Notes: a model not told the origin generated them from the letters alone. A stretch of 64,000 nucleotides of DNA from Oscillospiraceae bacterium (GCA_009783265.1 WRHM01000008.1:1-64000); one strand, 5' to 3'. Positions 32,840-42,265 are shown, numbered from the stretch's first letter. A program made the numbers and translations.

Positions 32840-34141
32840 TTATTTGTAACTAATTTTCAAAATAACCGGGTGGTCAGTCAGATTAAGGCTGAGCGTCTTT
32901 TTTAATTCAAGCGATTTAACAGGCGCTAATCCCTTTACTACATCATATATTTTTATGTTTTTCGGGATTTCCGCAAATTCGATTTCAACTTCGTCTTTTC
33001 CTCCTGTAAAACGTTCGTCCCACAGAATCATATAAAACTCGCTTTTATTTTTTTGCAGCAGCAGTTCATGCACAGTTTCGGATACATTACGGATTGTATA
33101 TCTTAATTCTTCGGTTATAATTATATTTACCTCATTGTTCATATTCAGAATATCAGCCATATTATGCAGGTAATGCGCGGCTTTTCTTGGGGTGTTCTGC
33201 GGAGTGAAAAGCCCGAATGTCTGATTGCCCTCCTCGTCAACCCTGTCGCGCAGGATATACAACGCAGTATATTTATAATTATTCTTAAATTGCGATAGAT
33301 ACATACTTACAATAAGTTTGCCGTGCAAATCTTCTGTGACCTCGCCGTTATATGATCCAATCGTCACGCCGGTTTCGGTCGTAACCCTCGGCAGGTCTAT
33401 AAGTTCGCTTTTGGAATATCCGTCGAAACGCCCGCCGCCCCACATTTTGCCGTAGTTTCCGTATAAATTGTCAAATTTGCCGCCGTTGCCGGGGACTGTT
33501 TCGAGTACAGGATCTGCCGCGTGCCATGTTATATTGTCGATAAGCCTGCCGACTGACGGGTGACAAAAATAATTGTGAACGTTCGCGAAATCTGCATATA
33601 CTGTTCCGGCAGGCATGACAGTGTCCGCATTTTCAGGGATTTTCAGATATTGCAGCCCGCAGTTGTCAGTCTGTGCTCCGCTCTCGCCGCCTATGTGAAA
33701 AACAGGATAGTTTTTTAATTTGGGATTGTTTTTTACGGTTTTATATAAATCGCTCTGCAATTCCGCGACTGCCCGCCATGAATGATTCCGGCCGCCCCCG
33801 ACTCCGTTATATTTGACGCTCCAGTTATTCGGCTCGTTCGGTCCCTCAAGGGCTATCAAAGCTCCAGCGTCCGCGAGTTTTTCCGCGCCTTTTATAAGCC
33901 GCGGAATATCACTTCCGCCGCTCGCAAGTCCATAAGAAAACATTACCCCGGTCAGTTTGTGCAGTTCTATAAGTTTTTCTGTCTCAATATCGCTTTCATA
34001 TCCCAGCCTGAACCAGCTTATACCCGCGTATTTTGTAAACTCAACCGTATTTTCAAGCGATTCGCCTCTCCTGTGAACGGCTGAATTTGCGCCTATACTC
34101 AAAAGAAAATCAGATAATTTCAATGCTTTTGTGCTATTCAT
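32840..34141 (-). CDS. Glycoside hydrolase-like protein (clan A fold)
   Basis: A 433-residue predicted cytoplasmic or secreted-without-signal protein. The sequence LIALEGPNEPNNWS at about residue 130 fits the acid/base Glu after Asn-Glu of clan A glycosidases, and LPRVTTETGVT at about 285 offers the nucleophile Glu on the next strands. The order of the two and the terminal beta-rich domain suit GH5/GH39-like enzymes. No signal peptide is visible. I use ATG 34141, eight bases after GGAGG. It is divergent from the HyuA-type gene, and the two share a 47-base leader and a tightly palindromic promoter between them. Confidence 0.65.
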   Translation of the reverse strand: MNSTKALKLSDFLLSIGANSAVHRRGESLENTVEFTKYAGISWFRLGYESDIETEKLIELHKLTGVMFSYGLASGGSDIPRLIKGAEKLADAGALIALEGPNEPNNWSVKYNGVGGGRNHSWRAVAELQSDLYKTVKNNPKLKNYPVFHIGGESGAQTDNCGLQYLKIPENADTVMPAGTVYADFANVHNYFCHPSVGRLIDNITWHAADPVLETVPGNGGKFDNLYGNYGKMWGGGRFDGYSKSELIDLPRVTTETGVTIGSYNGEVTEDLHGKLIVSMYLSQFKNNYKYTALYILRDRVDEEGNQTFGLFTPQNTPRKAAHYLHNMADILNMNNEVNIIITEELRYTIRNVSETVHELLLQKNKSEFYMILWDERFTGGKDEVEIEFAEIPKNIKIYDVVKGLAPVKSLELKKTLSLNLTDHPVILKISYK

Positions 34142-34154
34142 ATATATTACCTCC

Positions 34155-34201
34155 AAACAAATAAAAAATATAAGTATTATTATACTATAATATAAATTCG
34201 C
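34155..34201. repeat. 47-bp inverted repeat, left copy
   Basis: This copy lies directly before the ribosome site of the leftward glycosidase-like gene. Its exact reverse complement is at 34367-34413, before the rightward HyuA-type gene. Read in the sense of each gene both copies begin GCGAATTTATATTATAGTA, so both transcripts carry the same leader. Alternatively these are the ends of a 259-bp MITE-like element; I see no target duplication. Confidence 0.85.
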
Positions 34202-34230
34202 TGTTAATAAAGCGTGGGATTTTGATTTTT

Positions 34231-34263
34231 ATTATACGGTATTGACACAAATATGTCAATACC
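34231..34263 (-). promoter_or_regulatory. Consensus promoter overlapped by a perfect palindromic operator
   Basis: On the minus strand TTGACA (34259-34254), 17 bases and TATAAT (34236-34231) form an exact consensus promoter pointing to the glycosidase-like gene. A perfect palindrome with 10-base arms, GGTATTGACA and TGTCAATACC at 34238-34263, covers the -35 box and spacer. A repressor bound there would block RNA polymerase; the repressor gene is not evident. A second small hairpin, GTGTGGA/TCCACAC, lies at 34270-34295. Confidence 0.75.
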
Positions 34264-34366
34264 ATACGTGTGTGGAGTTTTCATTTTATCCACACTTGAT
34301 TATACTCGCGTTAATATTTGTGAATTATATTGTATTTGCTTACGCTCAGTTTCAGTTTTTGGCGAA

Positions 34367-34413
34367 GCGAATTTATATTATAGTATAATAATACTTATAT
34401 TTTTTATTTGTTT
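34367..34413. repeat. 47-bp inverted repeat, right copy
   Basis: Exact reverse complement of 34155-34201, 53 bases upstream of the HyuA-type start codon. No substitutions are visible between the two copies, so the duplication is recent or kept by conversion. Confidence 0.85.
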
Positions 34414-34465
34414 TTATGCGTTATGCTGTTTCTCAATAAAAATAATATATAATAAAAGGTGATTT

Positions 34466-36493
34466 ATGAAAATAGGAATCGGAATAGATACCGGAGGAAC
34501 ATACACAGACGCTGTGGTTTATGATTTTCAAAACGGAAGCGTCTTGGGCAGCGCGAAATCTCTCACAACAAAAGAAGATTTGACAATCGGCATATTAGGC
34601 GCGCTTGACGGATTACCCGGCGATTTGTTAAGTAAAGCCGAGTTTGTATCGCTTTCAACGACGCTCGCGACAAACGCCTGCGTCGAGGACAAAGGCGGAA
34701 AAGCGAAACTCATATTTTTCGGCGGCGACAGGAAAGTCATCGCCGAAAACGGCGGAAAGTATGGATTGCCTGATGTTGACGAGATATATATTCAGGAGAG
34801 TTACACAGATTTTTGGGGCGGCAAAGAAAGAGAACCTGACTGGGAACTTTTTTCTGAAAATATAAAAAAAGAATTTAATGATTTGGACGGCGCGGGCATA
34901 ATCGAGATGAATGCGATGAAAAACGGGGCTATAGTCGAAAAAAAAGCGAAAAAAATATTCACGCAAAAACATGATATACCGGTTGTGTGCAGCCATGAAT
35001 TATTTTCGGAATTGAATTGCTTACAGCGCGGTTCGAGCACTTTGCTCAACGCCGGATTGTTTCCTGTCATAAAAGAATTTCTGGACGCGATAAAGATCGC
35101 TATTAAAAAGCGCGGCATAAACGCTTCGGTAGTGATCGTTCGCAGCGACGGCAGCCTGATGTCGGAAGAATTCGCGTCTGTGCGTCCTGTTGAAACGTTA
35201 CTGTGCGGCCCGGCAGCAAGCGTGATAGGCAGTACGAGGTTGTCCAGCGAATCTAACTGTGTAGTCATAGACATGGGCGGCACGACAACAGATATTGCAC
35301 TTGTGAGAAATAACATACCCGTCACAGCGATTGACGGGATAAGCATAGGCAAGTGGAAAACTTTTGTAAACGGGTTATATGTGAAAACATTCGGGCTTGG
35401 CGGCGACAGCGCAATTCATCACGGTGAAACCGGATTGATTTTAGAGGATTACAGGGTAGTGCCTCTGTGCATCGCCGCAGAAAAATATCCGGTTATCGCA
35501 GACAATTTGCGTAAGCTTCTGGCGGGTATAGAGAACCGGCACATGAAATATCTGCACGAGCATTATATTTTAATCAAAGACATAACCGGAAGTTCGCGTT
35601 ACACAGATGAAGAAAAAAGATTTTGCGACGCGTTAAAAGATAATCCCTTAATTTTGAAAGCCGCCGCCGCCGCTGTGGGCAAAGATATATATACGCTCAA
35701 TATTTCGCGGCTGCTCAAAGAGGGAATTGTGCAGATGTGCGGGCTTACCCCGACGGATATAATGCACATAAAAAAAGATTTCAGCCGGTATTGTGATTCT
35801 ATAGAGGCGTCTATTCTCGGAGCAAAATTTGTCGCGTTTAATTTAGATGTATCGGTTGATGAATTGTGCGATATGGCATATGATGAAATCAAACGCAAAA
35901 TATATCTCAATGTCGTAAAAGTCATGCTTGAAAATAATGATTTGTATTATATGAAAAACGGTGTAAGCAAAGAAATTGAACGTTTTATCAATGAAAGTTA
36001 TCAAACGGCAAAATCCGGGAAAAAAGATAATATTGTTTCTTCTATATTTAAAACAGACTTTTCGCTTGTAGGTATCGGCGCGCCAATTCACATATTTTTA
36101 GACGACGTCGCGAAAATGCTTGGGACAAAAGCCGTAGTGCCGAAATATGCAGGAGTGGCGAACGCTCTGGGCGCGGTCGCGGGAAATATATGCGCGAATT
36201 ATACTGTCGAGATAAAGCCCAATTACAGTTCGGGCGGAATCACGGGATATACTGTGTTCGGCGGTAACGTGAAAACTTTTGAAAAGCTGGAGGAAGCCGA
36301 AGAATTTGCCATTTCCGAAGCAAAAGAGATAGCGTATGAAGAGGCTGTTAAACGCGGGGCACAGGGAGAAATAACGGTTACATGCGAACTTAACACGAAT
36401 AAAGCTCTCGGAAAAAATGTCGCGGTACACTTGAATACTTTCGCGGTGGCTCAGGCTGTCGGCTCCGGTGGGTTTGGTAATGCGTTATCTTAA
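34466..36493 (+). CDS. Hydantoinase/oxoprolinase A family protein (HyuA-like)
   Basis: A 675-residue ASKHA-fold protein of the hydantoinase A/acetone carboxylase beta family. The N-terminal IGIGIDTGGTYTDAVVYD is the phosphate-1 ATP motif, LSTTLATNACVEDKGGKAK is the typical HyuA block at about 63, and CVVIDMGGTTTDIAL at about 268 the second ATP motif. Members are ATP-dependent ring-opening enzymes for hydantoins or oxoproline. The usual HyuB partner is absent: a NodB-like gene follows. The C-terminal half from about 450 has no clear match. It starts with ATG after AAAAGGTG. Confidence 0.85.
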   Translation: MKIGIGIDTGGTYTDAVVYDFQNGSVLGSAKSLTTKEDLTIGILGALDGLPGDLLSKAEFVSLSTTLATNACVEDKGGKAKLIFFGGDRKVIAENGGKYGLPDVDEIYIQESYTDFWGGKEREPDWELFSENIKKEFNDLDGAGIIEMNAMKNGAIVEKKAKKIFTQKHDIPVVCSHELFSELNCLQRGSSTLLNAGLFPVIKEFLDAIKIAIKKRGINASVVIVRSDGSLMSEEFASVRPVETLLCGPAASVIGSTRLSSESNCVVIDMGGTTTDIALVRNNIPVTAIDGISIGKWKTFVNGLYVKTFGLGGDSAIHHGETGLILEDYRVVPLCIAAEKYPVIADNLRKLLAGIENRHMKYLHEHYILIKDITGSSRYTDEEKRFCDALKDNPLILKAAAAAVGKDIYTLNISRLLKEGIVQMCGLTPTDIMHIKKDFSRYCDSIEASILGAKFVAFNLDVSVDELCDMAYDEIKRKIYLNVVKVMLENNDLYYMKNGVSKEIERFINESYQTAKSGKKDNIVSSIFKTDFSLVGIGAPIHIFLDDVAKMLGTKAVVPKYAGVANALGAVAGNICANYTVEIKPNYSSGGITGYTVFGGNVKTFEKLEEAEEFAISEAKEIAYEEAVKRGAQGEITVTCELNTNKALGKNVAVHLNTFAVAQAVGSGGFGNALS

Positions 36494-36568
36494 GTTATAT
36501 CTTTTGCGCTATATTAAAACTGAAAAGATTATTAATATAATATAAATAAAAATTAGGAGAAATATAAA

Positions 36569-37939
36569 ATGGATATAAAAATTATGCTGTGGTATGACGT
36601 TGAGGATTATATAACGCCGGAATCGGACGACGCGCTTGATAAACTTATAGATATGATGGACAAACGGGGAATAGTATCGTCGCTGAAAGTCGTGGCGGAT
36701 AAGGCGAGAGTATTAAGAGACAGGGGCAGATTTGATATAATCAATAAATTTTCGGGGCATGAAATCTGTTATCATACTGATAACCACAGCCGTCACCCTA
36801 CAATGACCGAATATCTTGAAAGCTATGGTTTCGCGGACGGAGCGGAAGAGTTTATGCGGCGTGAAGAAAAAGGGCTGCGCGACGTTACGGATATAACGGG
36901 TCAGTTTTCTTCGAGTTATGGTCAGCCGGGAGCATCGTGGGCTTCGCAGACTTTTCCCGTATTGCGCAAATGGGGCATACCGACATATCTTGACTCTCAC
37001 GATATAATTGATTTAAACGGTAAGCCTTTTTGGTACGGAGGTATATTAAATCTCACATGTTTAAGCGCGACAATGCGAATGAATCTTAACGGCGGAGAAA
37101 ACGATTTGGATACGGCGAAAAAAGAATTTGATATTTTATGTGCTGAAACTGAAACCGAACGCACTCTTTTAATCAGCATTTTCTATCACCCGTGCGAATT
37201 TTCCTGCACTGAGTTCTGGGACGGCGTAAATTTTGCCTACGGAAAAAACAGGCCTAAATCTGAATGGAAGCCTTCTGAATTGCGAAAACCGGGCGAAATG
37301 GAAATTTTGATAGACAGGCTCGGCAGATTTATTGATTATACTTTATCAAAAGAAAATGCCGAATATATAACGGCTTCACAGTCGCTTGATTATGAAATAA
37401 AAAGTAAATCTAAAATAACCTGCAAGCAAATAAAAGAATTTGCCGCCGGCGTAAAAAATAAAATAAATTTCGCCGAGATTGCCGGAAACTGGCACGCGCC
37501 GTCTGAATTATTGCCGCTTATGGCAAAATACATAAACAAAAAGCACTTGATTCCCAATTTGTCATACGGTCCGGAAAAATGCTGTAAATCCTGTGTTGAC
37601 GGTCCGGTAAAAATAAAAGATATTGCAATGGCATTCGAGCAGCAATACAATAAAGTTTTCGGGTATAAGCAGCTTCCTGATTTATATAAATTAAATAACG
37701 GAGTTATTAATCCCGCCGATATGTTCTGTACTCTTGCGGCGGCAATATCAAAAGGACTTTCAGAAAACGAAAATATTGATTTGATTAACGGCGAACTTAC
37801 GACAGAAAAATATGTCAAAAACAATACAGACTGGAGCGGCAGGCATAGCTGGATTATATTCCCCGATGAATTTAAAGTCCTCAATACTGTAAGAATGGCT
37901 AAACTCCAGACATGGACGCTCAAGCCCGCGCATTATTAA
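36569..37939 (+). CDS. NodB-like polysaccharide deacetylase-related protein
   Basis: A 456-residue protein without a signal peptide. The N-terminal half looks like a carbohydrate esterase 4 barrel: WYDVEDY at residue 8 supplies the first Asp, HEICYHTDNHSRHP at about 67-80 the H-x-x-x-H type metal site and LISIFYHPCEF at about 205 the last His. The C-terminal half has two short cysteine pairs (CCKSC at about 338) and a helical repeat-like sequence. The substrate is unknown. It starts after AGGAG, 75 bp behind the HyuA-type gene. Confidence 0.6.
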   Translation: MDIKIMLWYDVEDYITPESDDALDKLIDMMDKRGIVSSLKVVADKARVLRDRGRFDIINKFSGHEICYHTDNHSRHPTMTEYLESYGFADGAEEFMRREEKGLRDVTDITGQFSSSYGQPGASWASQTFPVLRKWGIPTYLDSHDIIDLNGKPFWYGGILNLTCLSATMRMNLNGGENDLDTAKKEFDILCAETETERTLLISIFYHPCEFSCTEFWDGVNFAYGKNRPKSEWKPSELRKPGEMEILIDRLGRFIDYTLSKENAEYITASQSLDYEIKSKSKITCKQIKEFAAGVKNKINFAEIAGNWHAPSELLPLMAKYINKKHLIPNLSYGPEKCCKSCVDGPVKIKDIAMAFEQQYNKVFGYKQLPDLYKLNNGVINPADMFCTLAAAISKGLSENENIDLINGELTTEKYVKNNTDWSGRHSWIIFPDEFKVLNTVRMAKLQTWTLKPAHY

Positions 37940-38015
37940 AATATATTTGGCGCGTTGATCAATAATCAAAAATCATAAATTTTTTATTTTATGAAATAAA
38001 GTTAAAAAAAAACAC

Positions 38016-38043
38016 TTGAAAAAAATAAAAAAAGATATATACT
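38016..38043 (+). promoter_or_regulatory. Promoter of the amino-acid ABC transporter operon
   Basis: TTGAAA at 38016-38021, a 16-base spacer and TATACT at 38038-38043, followed by an AT-rich hairpin (AAAAAAGATAT/ATATCTTTTTT, 38027-38065) that could also stop the upstream gene. An AGGAGG ribosome site precedes the first gene. Confidence 0.6.
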
Positions 38044-38112
38044 ATAAGTATAATATCTTTTTTTGTTGCATATTGCATTAAAAAGATAAATTTTAGGAGG
38101 TATATTAAAATT

Positions 38113-38928
38113 ATGAAAAAAGTATTTGTTTTATTGGTATCTGTTGTTTTATTGGCAGCTTTATTGACAGGCTGTGCAGGTTTATCCAAAGAAAAATTGA
38201 AAGTCGGCATGGAATGCGACTACGCCCCGTTCAACTGGACACAGACCGACACAAAAAACGGAGCTATTGCCATAAGCAACGATTCCACGGGGTTCGCCGG
38301 TGGTTATGACGTTCAGATAGCGAAAAAAATTGCCGACGCTCTCGGCATGGAGCTTGAAATTGTCAAAACAGACTGGGACGGGTTGATTCCCGGACTGACT
38401 TCCGACAAATTAGATTTAATTATAGCGGGAATGTCCCCGACAGACGAGCGCAAAGAAGTCATAGATTTTTCAGATTATTATTACGAATCTGATTTGGTGA
38501 TCGTAGTAAAGTCAGACGGACCGTATGCCGGCGCGACTTCTATCGCGGATTTTTCCGGAGCGAAAATTACGGCTCAGCTCAATACCACGCATTATGATGT
38601 TATCGACCAGATAGCCGGGGTAGATAAACAGGAAGCCCTCCCGGATTTTTCGTCAATGACAAACTCTCTGAAATCAGGCTTTATCGACGGATATGTTTCA
38701 GAAAGTCCGCATGCAGTTGCAGTCTCCGGAGTGCATGCTGATTTGACTTATATCGCATTTGACAAAGACAAAGGCTTTAATTATGACGTGAATGAGTCTA
38801 ATATATCAATAGGCATGAAAAAAGGCAGCGATTTAAAAAATAAAATAAACGATGCGCTTGCTAAAATCAGCAAAGAAGAACGCGAGCAACTTATGATAAA
38901 AGCCATGGAAGATTCGGCTGAGGATTAA
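38113..38928 (+). CDS. Polar amino-acid ABC transporter, substrate-binding lipoprotein
   Basis: A 271-residue family 3 solute-binding lipoprotein. The signal ends in LLTGC at residue 21. KVGMECDYAPFNW, GGYDVQIAKKIADALGMELEIVKTDWDGLIPGL and the ISGMSPTDERKEVIDFSDYYY block are hallmarks of the His/Gln/Arg-binding group (the window has IAGMSPT). The following permease and ATPase complete the importer. It begins 11 bases after AGGAGG. Confidence 0.93.
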   Translation: MKKVFVLLVSVVLLAALLTGCAGLSKEKLKVGMECDYAPFNWTQTDTKNGAIAISNDSTGFAGGYDVQIAKKIADALGMELEIVKTDWDGLIPGLTSDKLDLIIAGMSPTDERKEVIDFSDYYYESDLVIVVKSDGPYAGATSIADFSGAKITAQLNTTHYDVIDQIAGVDKQEALPDFSSMTNSLKSGFIDGYVSESPHAVAVSGVHADLTYIAFDKDKGFNYDVNESNISIGMKKGSDLKNKINDALAKISKEEREQLMIKAMEDSAED

Positions 38929-38969
38929 AGTTTTTGTATTTGGCAGGCAGAACGTGAAAAAATAATGAT

Positions 38970-39047
38970 GTAGGGGCGACCCTTGGTCGTCCGCGTAAAA
39001 ACGTCAATTTTATGTTGGCTTGCGGACGCGCAATGCGCGCCCCTACT
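38970..39047. repeat. Palindromic repeat, TGTAGGGGCG ends, within ABC operon
   Basis: A 78-bp imperfect inverted repeat starting GTAGGGGCGACC and ending GCGCCCCTAC. It shares GGTCGTCCGC with the element at 13751. It lies between the binding-protein and permease genes, a place where a hairpin could set the high binding-protein to permease ratio. Confidence 0.75.
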
Positions 39048-39064
39048 GTAAGGATTCTTAAATT

Positions 39065-39823
39065 ATGAACATAATCATAAATATAATAAAATTAAACGCG
39101 GCGGGATTTCTCGCGGGGGCCTTGACTACTATGCAGGTCGCTCTTATGGGGACAATATTCGGGTCGGTTATCGGGCTGCTTATCGGCGTTGTCAAGACAA
39201 TCCCGGTCAAAAAAACGGATCTGTTCGCCAAACGCGTTTTCTTTAAAATAATAAACGCCCTGCTGACAATATATATCGAAGTGTTTCGCGGAACGCCGAT
39301 GATAATTCAGGCGGTGGTTATTTATTACGGCTCGGCGGAGTGGTTCAATTTACACATGAGTCCGTTTTTTGCGGGAATTTTTGTTGTTTCGATTAATACC
39401 GGCGCATATATGTCCGAGATTGTGCGCGGGGGGATAAACTCTATCGACAACGGGCAGTTCGAAGCGGCGCACGCCATAGGAATGTCGCACGGGCAGACTA
39501 TGTTTAATATTATCCTGCCTCAGACTATACGCAATATACTCCCGGCGACCAGCAACGAATTTGTGATTAATATAAAAGACACGGCGGTGCTGAACGTAAT
39601 AAGCTTGTCTGAATTATTTTTTAAGACAAAAGGCATATACGGCAAAAACTTTTATTATTACCAGACTGCTTTGATTGCCTGCGCCATATATTTTGTCCTG
39701 ACTTTCGCCACTACGAGATTACTGCGCTTTATCGAGAAAAAGTTGCGCGGCTCGGAATCTTATACTGTGCTTGGGTCAAAGGCAAAACGGCTTGAAGACA
39801 TGAAAAGTCCGGAGGTGAAATAA
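39065..39823 (+). CDS. Polar amino-acid ABC transporter permease
   Basis: A 252-residue HisM/GlnP-type permease with about five hydrophobic segments. [19 protein letters not shown] and the EAA-loop [44 protein letters not shown] are diagnostic. It forms the membrane channel with the ATPase encoded two bases downstream. The gene begins ATGAACATAATC; the spacing behind the repeat at 38970 is small. Confidence 0.93.
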   Translation: MNIIINIIKLNAAGFLAGALTTMQVALMGTIFGSVIGLLIGVVKTIPVKKTDLFAKRVFFKIINALLTIYIEVFRGTPMIIQAVVIYYGSAEWFNLHMSPFFAGIFVVSINTGAYMSEIVRGGINSIDNGQFEAAHAIGMSHGQTMFNIILPQTIRNILPATSNEFVINIKDTAVLNVISLSELFFKTKGIYGKNFYYYQTALIACAIYFVLTFATTRLLRFIEKKLRGSESYTVLGSKAKRLEDMKSPEVK

Positions 39824-39824
39824 T

Positions 39825-40565
39825 ATGGCGGTTGTTCAAATCAAAGAACTCATAAAAAATTTCGGCGACAATGAAATATTAAAAGGCATTGATTTTTCTA
39901 TCGAAAAAGGCGAGGTAGTTTGTATTATAGGCGCGTCGGGTTCGGGCAAATCGACTTTACTGCGCTGTATTAACTTACTTGAAACACCGACCGGCGGGCA
40001 TATATTATTTCATGGCGAGGATATAGCCGAAGCAAAAACACCGCCAACACTTCTGCGAACTAAAATGGGAATGGTGTTCCAGCAGTTTAATTTATTCAGC
40101 AACTTATCGGTTTTAGGCAACTGCGTGGTAGGGCAAATCAAAGTGCTGGGGCGAAAAAAAACAGACTCAAAAAAAATAGCGCTGCAATATCTCGAAAAGG
40201 TCGGAATGGACCAGTATATCAACGCCAAGCCTCACCAAATATCCGGCGGGCAGAAACAACGGGTCGCAATCGCGCGCGCTTTATCGATGGAACCGGAAGC
40301 TTTATTATTCGATGAGCCGACTTCTGCCCTTGACCCTGAAATGGTCGGAGAAGTTTTAAAAGTCATTCGCGATCTTGCCGACAGCGGCCTTACAATGATT
40401 ATTGTGACCCATGAGATGGATTTTGCCCGCGAAGTTGCCGACAGGGTTATATTTATGGCAGACGGCGTAATAGTTGAAGAAGACACGCCCGATAATATCT
40501 TCGGCAATCCCAAACAGGAAAAAACCCGGGCTTTTCTTACCCGGATACTTAACAGGGATAATTGA
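39825..40565 (+). CDS. Polar amino-acid ABC transporter ATP-binding protein
   Basis: A 246-residue GlnQ/HisP-type ATPase. Walker A is GASGSGKST at about 35, the Q-loop FQQFNLF at about 83, the signature [15 protein letters not shown] at about 138, Walker [13 protein letters not shown] at about 158 and the switch His in VTHEMDF at about 198. It overlaps the expected end of the operon, which stops at a terminator at 40602. Confidence 0.95.
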   Translation: MAVVQIKELIKNFGDNEILKGIDFSIEKGEVVCIIGASGSGKSTLLRCINLLETPTGGHILFHGEDIAEAKTPPTLLRTKMGMVFQQFNLFSNLSVLGNCVVGQIKVLGRKKTDSKKIALQYLEKVGMDQYINAKPHQISGGQKQRVAIARALSMEPEALLFDEPTSALDPEMVGEVLKVIRDLADSGLTMIIVTHEMDFAREVADRVIFMADGVIVEEDTPDNIFGNPKQEKTRAFLTRILNRDN

Positions 40566-40601
40566 TTTTATATATTATATATATTGCGCAAATATAATCG
40601 T

Positions 40602-40624
40602 AAGGGCGGGGTTTTCCCGCCTTT
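40602..40624 (+). terminator. Rho-independent terminator after ABC operon
   Basis: GGCGGG and CCCGCC form a six-base stem with a short loop, followed by a T-rich stretch. It lies between the convergent ATPase and hydrolase genes. Confidence 0.7.
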
Positions 40625-40645
40625 ATATATTTTATGCTACGCGTA

Positions 40646-41419
40646 TTATAATTCTATAATATCGCCTTTAACCGGCATTAATATTTGCCCGTCAAATTTG
40701 TTTTTGGCGGCATTGAAACACTCAGTCCTGATTTTTGCGGGATAGTGAACAAGCGCAAGAGCTTTTACCCCTGCCCCTGCGGCAACAGCAGCGGCTTCTT
40801 CGGCGTCTGAGTGAAGATACATATTTTCACCTGTGTGCCTGCCTCCCAGCGAGCATTCATGAATCAACAAATCGCAGTTTTTGAAAAATTCTGTTTCATC
40901 GGGATTATACGCAGTATCGCCGGAAAATCCTGTTTTTTTATGCGTGAGCATATCTGTGACGTTATAATACCTGCCATCGACAGGGTGTATTGATTTATGA
41001 GATTCTATATATAAATTTAAACTATCAAGCGTAATATTTTCGCCGGGTTTTATCTCTATGCATTTTGGACAACCCGCATTTCCATAAAATCTTGATATTT
41101 GCAAAAAATTCATCGCAAGATTTAATATAATATTTAATTCACCCGGACCGATAAAAGTCAGTTCGTTTAAAGATCTGCCCTCGTTAAGATAATAAAACAA
41201 AAACTGAGGCAGCGCAAGATAATGGTCATGATGTAAATGCGTAAATAAAATTGTTTTGAAATCTGCCGGATTTAAGTTTAAATCCAATATATTCTCAACT
41301 AAATTCCAGCCGGTATCGACAATAATTTTATTGTTTATCAGATAGCTTGCCGTATCGTTGCCGTAATCATATCTGCATCCTGACGAGCCTAAAACAGTAA
41401 TAAAAGTGCTATCCGGCAT
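40646..41419 (-). CDS. Metallo-beta-lactamase fold hydrolase, RNase Z-like
   Basis: A 257-residue MBL-fold enzyme. The metal-binding series is visible: TVLGSSGCRYD at the N-terminus, ILFTHLHHDHYLALPQF with H-x-H-x-D-H at about 63, FSGDTAYN at about 165 (Asp), LIHECSLGG at about 180 and LHSDAEEAAA at about 200. The layout resembles the ElaC/RNase Z group without its exosite arm, so it is more likely a small-molecule hydrolase. It follows a second MBL gene by 21 bases on the same strand. Confidence 0.85.
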   Translation of the reverse strand: MPDSTFITVLGSSGCRYDYGNDTASYLINNKIIVDTGWNLVENILDLNLNPADFKTILFTHLHHDHYLALPQFLFYYLNEGRSLNELTFIGPGELNIILNLAMNFLQISRFYGNAGCPKCIEIKPGENITLDSLNLYIESHKSIHPVDGRYYNVTDMLTHKKTGFSGDTAYNPDETEFFKNCDLLIHECSLGGRHTGENMYLHSDAEEAAAVAAGAGVKALALVHYPAKIRTECFNAAKNKFDGQILMPVKGDIIEL

Positions 41420-41440
41420 AAAATTTATTCTCCTTAAATT

Positions 41441-42262
41441 TTAAATATACGGATAATCTATAACAAGACCGTCATACGCAAGTTTTAATCCGTTATTTTC
41501 CGCAACAGGCTTGTATTCGTCATAAGGCGGGCAATTAAACGGTGCAACGTGCGTTATATAATAATCCGGCGTATTTTTCCATAATTTATTTTTATTGAAA
41601 AAATCAAGCAAACGCAGATTATCGTCAAGCCCCATGTGACCGCCTGAACCCGCTCCGGGGCCGTGCGTATTTTCTGTAATTATAAAATCATATTTATAGT
41701 TTGCAATCGCTTCAAGGGTTTTCTCAAAAGGCCAGCCCGTATCGCTCAAATAGAGAAAAGTGCGGTTTTTACGTGTGATTATATAATTTATCGCGTGAAT
41801 TTCGCCGTCGGGGTGATTTCCGTCCAGCGTATAAATTTCAATGTCGCCTGCGCGATATTTTTTGTAAAATTCTATAATATTAAAATTAATGCGCCAATTC
41901 TCACTGTTATACCTGTCATTGTTTAAAAGAGTTTCATGTACTTGCCTGCTGCCGAAAATATCTAAATAAGGCAGCGGCACAGATACAGCCCATCGTGTCC
42001 AGAGAGTGTGCGTATTAAAATGGTCTTTGTGCGAATGGGTCACAAGCAGGGTTTTTATTTCGCGTATATTAATCCCGAAGCGTTCAGCCTGAATATGCGC
42101 CGTTTTGCCTATATCTATCATTACGTCGCCGTCCAGTATAACCGAGCTGTTGCGCCGGATATTTTTACCGCCCCATTTTCGCGCTTTTGCGCAATTCTCG
42201 CATTCGCACCATATACAGGGATATTCTTCCCCGGCGGAAGTGCCTAAAAACGTTATTTTCAT
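41441..42262 (-). CDS. Metallo-beta-lactamase fold hydrolase, PhnP-like
   Basis: A 273-residue MBL-fold protein. FLGTSAGEEYPCIWCECENCAKARKWG carries a Cys-rich zinc-like insertion as in PhnP. LLVTHSHKDHFNTH gives H-x-H-x-D-H at about 78, LSDTGWPF the Asp at about 163 and ITENTHGP and THVAPFNC the later His. PhnP hydrolyses cyclic phosphodiesters, so such a role is plausible. It ends 21 bases before the next MBL gene and starts three bases after the end of the FTR-like gene upstream. Confidence 0.82.
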   Translation of the reverse strand: MKITFLGTSAGEEYPCIWCECENCAKARKWGGKNIRRNSSVILDGDVMIDIGKTAHIQAERFGINIREIKTLLVTHSHKDHFNTHTLWTRWAVSVPLPYLDIFGSRQVHETLLNNDRYNSENWRINFNIIEFYKKYRAGDIEIYTLDGNHPDGEIHAINYIITRKNRTFLYLSDTGWPFEKTLEAIANYKYDFIITENTHGPGAGSGGHMGLDDNLRLLDFFNKNKLWKNTPDYYITHVAPFNCPPYDEYKPVAENNGLKLAYDGLVIDYPYI

Positions 42263-42265
42263 AAT

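Noticed and set aside
34253-34462. Open frame of 69 codons between the glycosidase-like and HyuA-type genes
   Set aside because: It runs through the palindromic operator and the 47-bp inverted repeat, has no ribosome site and resembles no protein.
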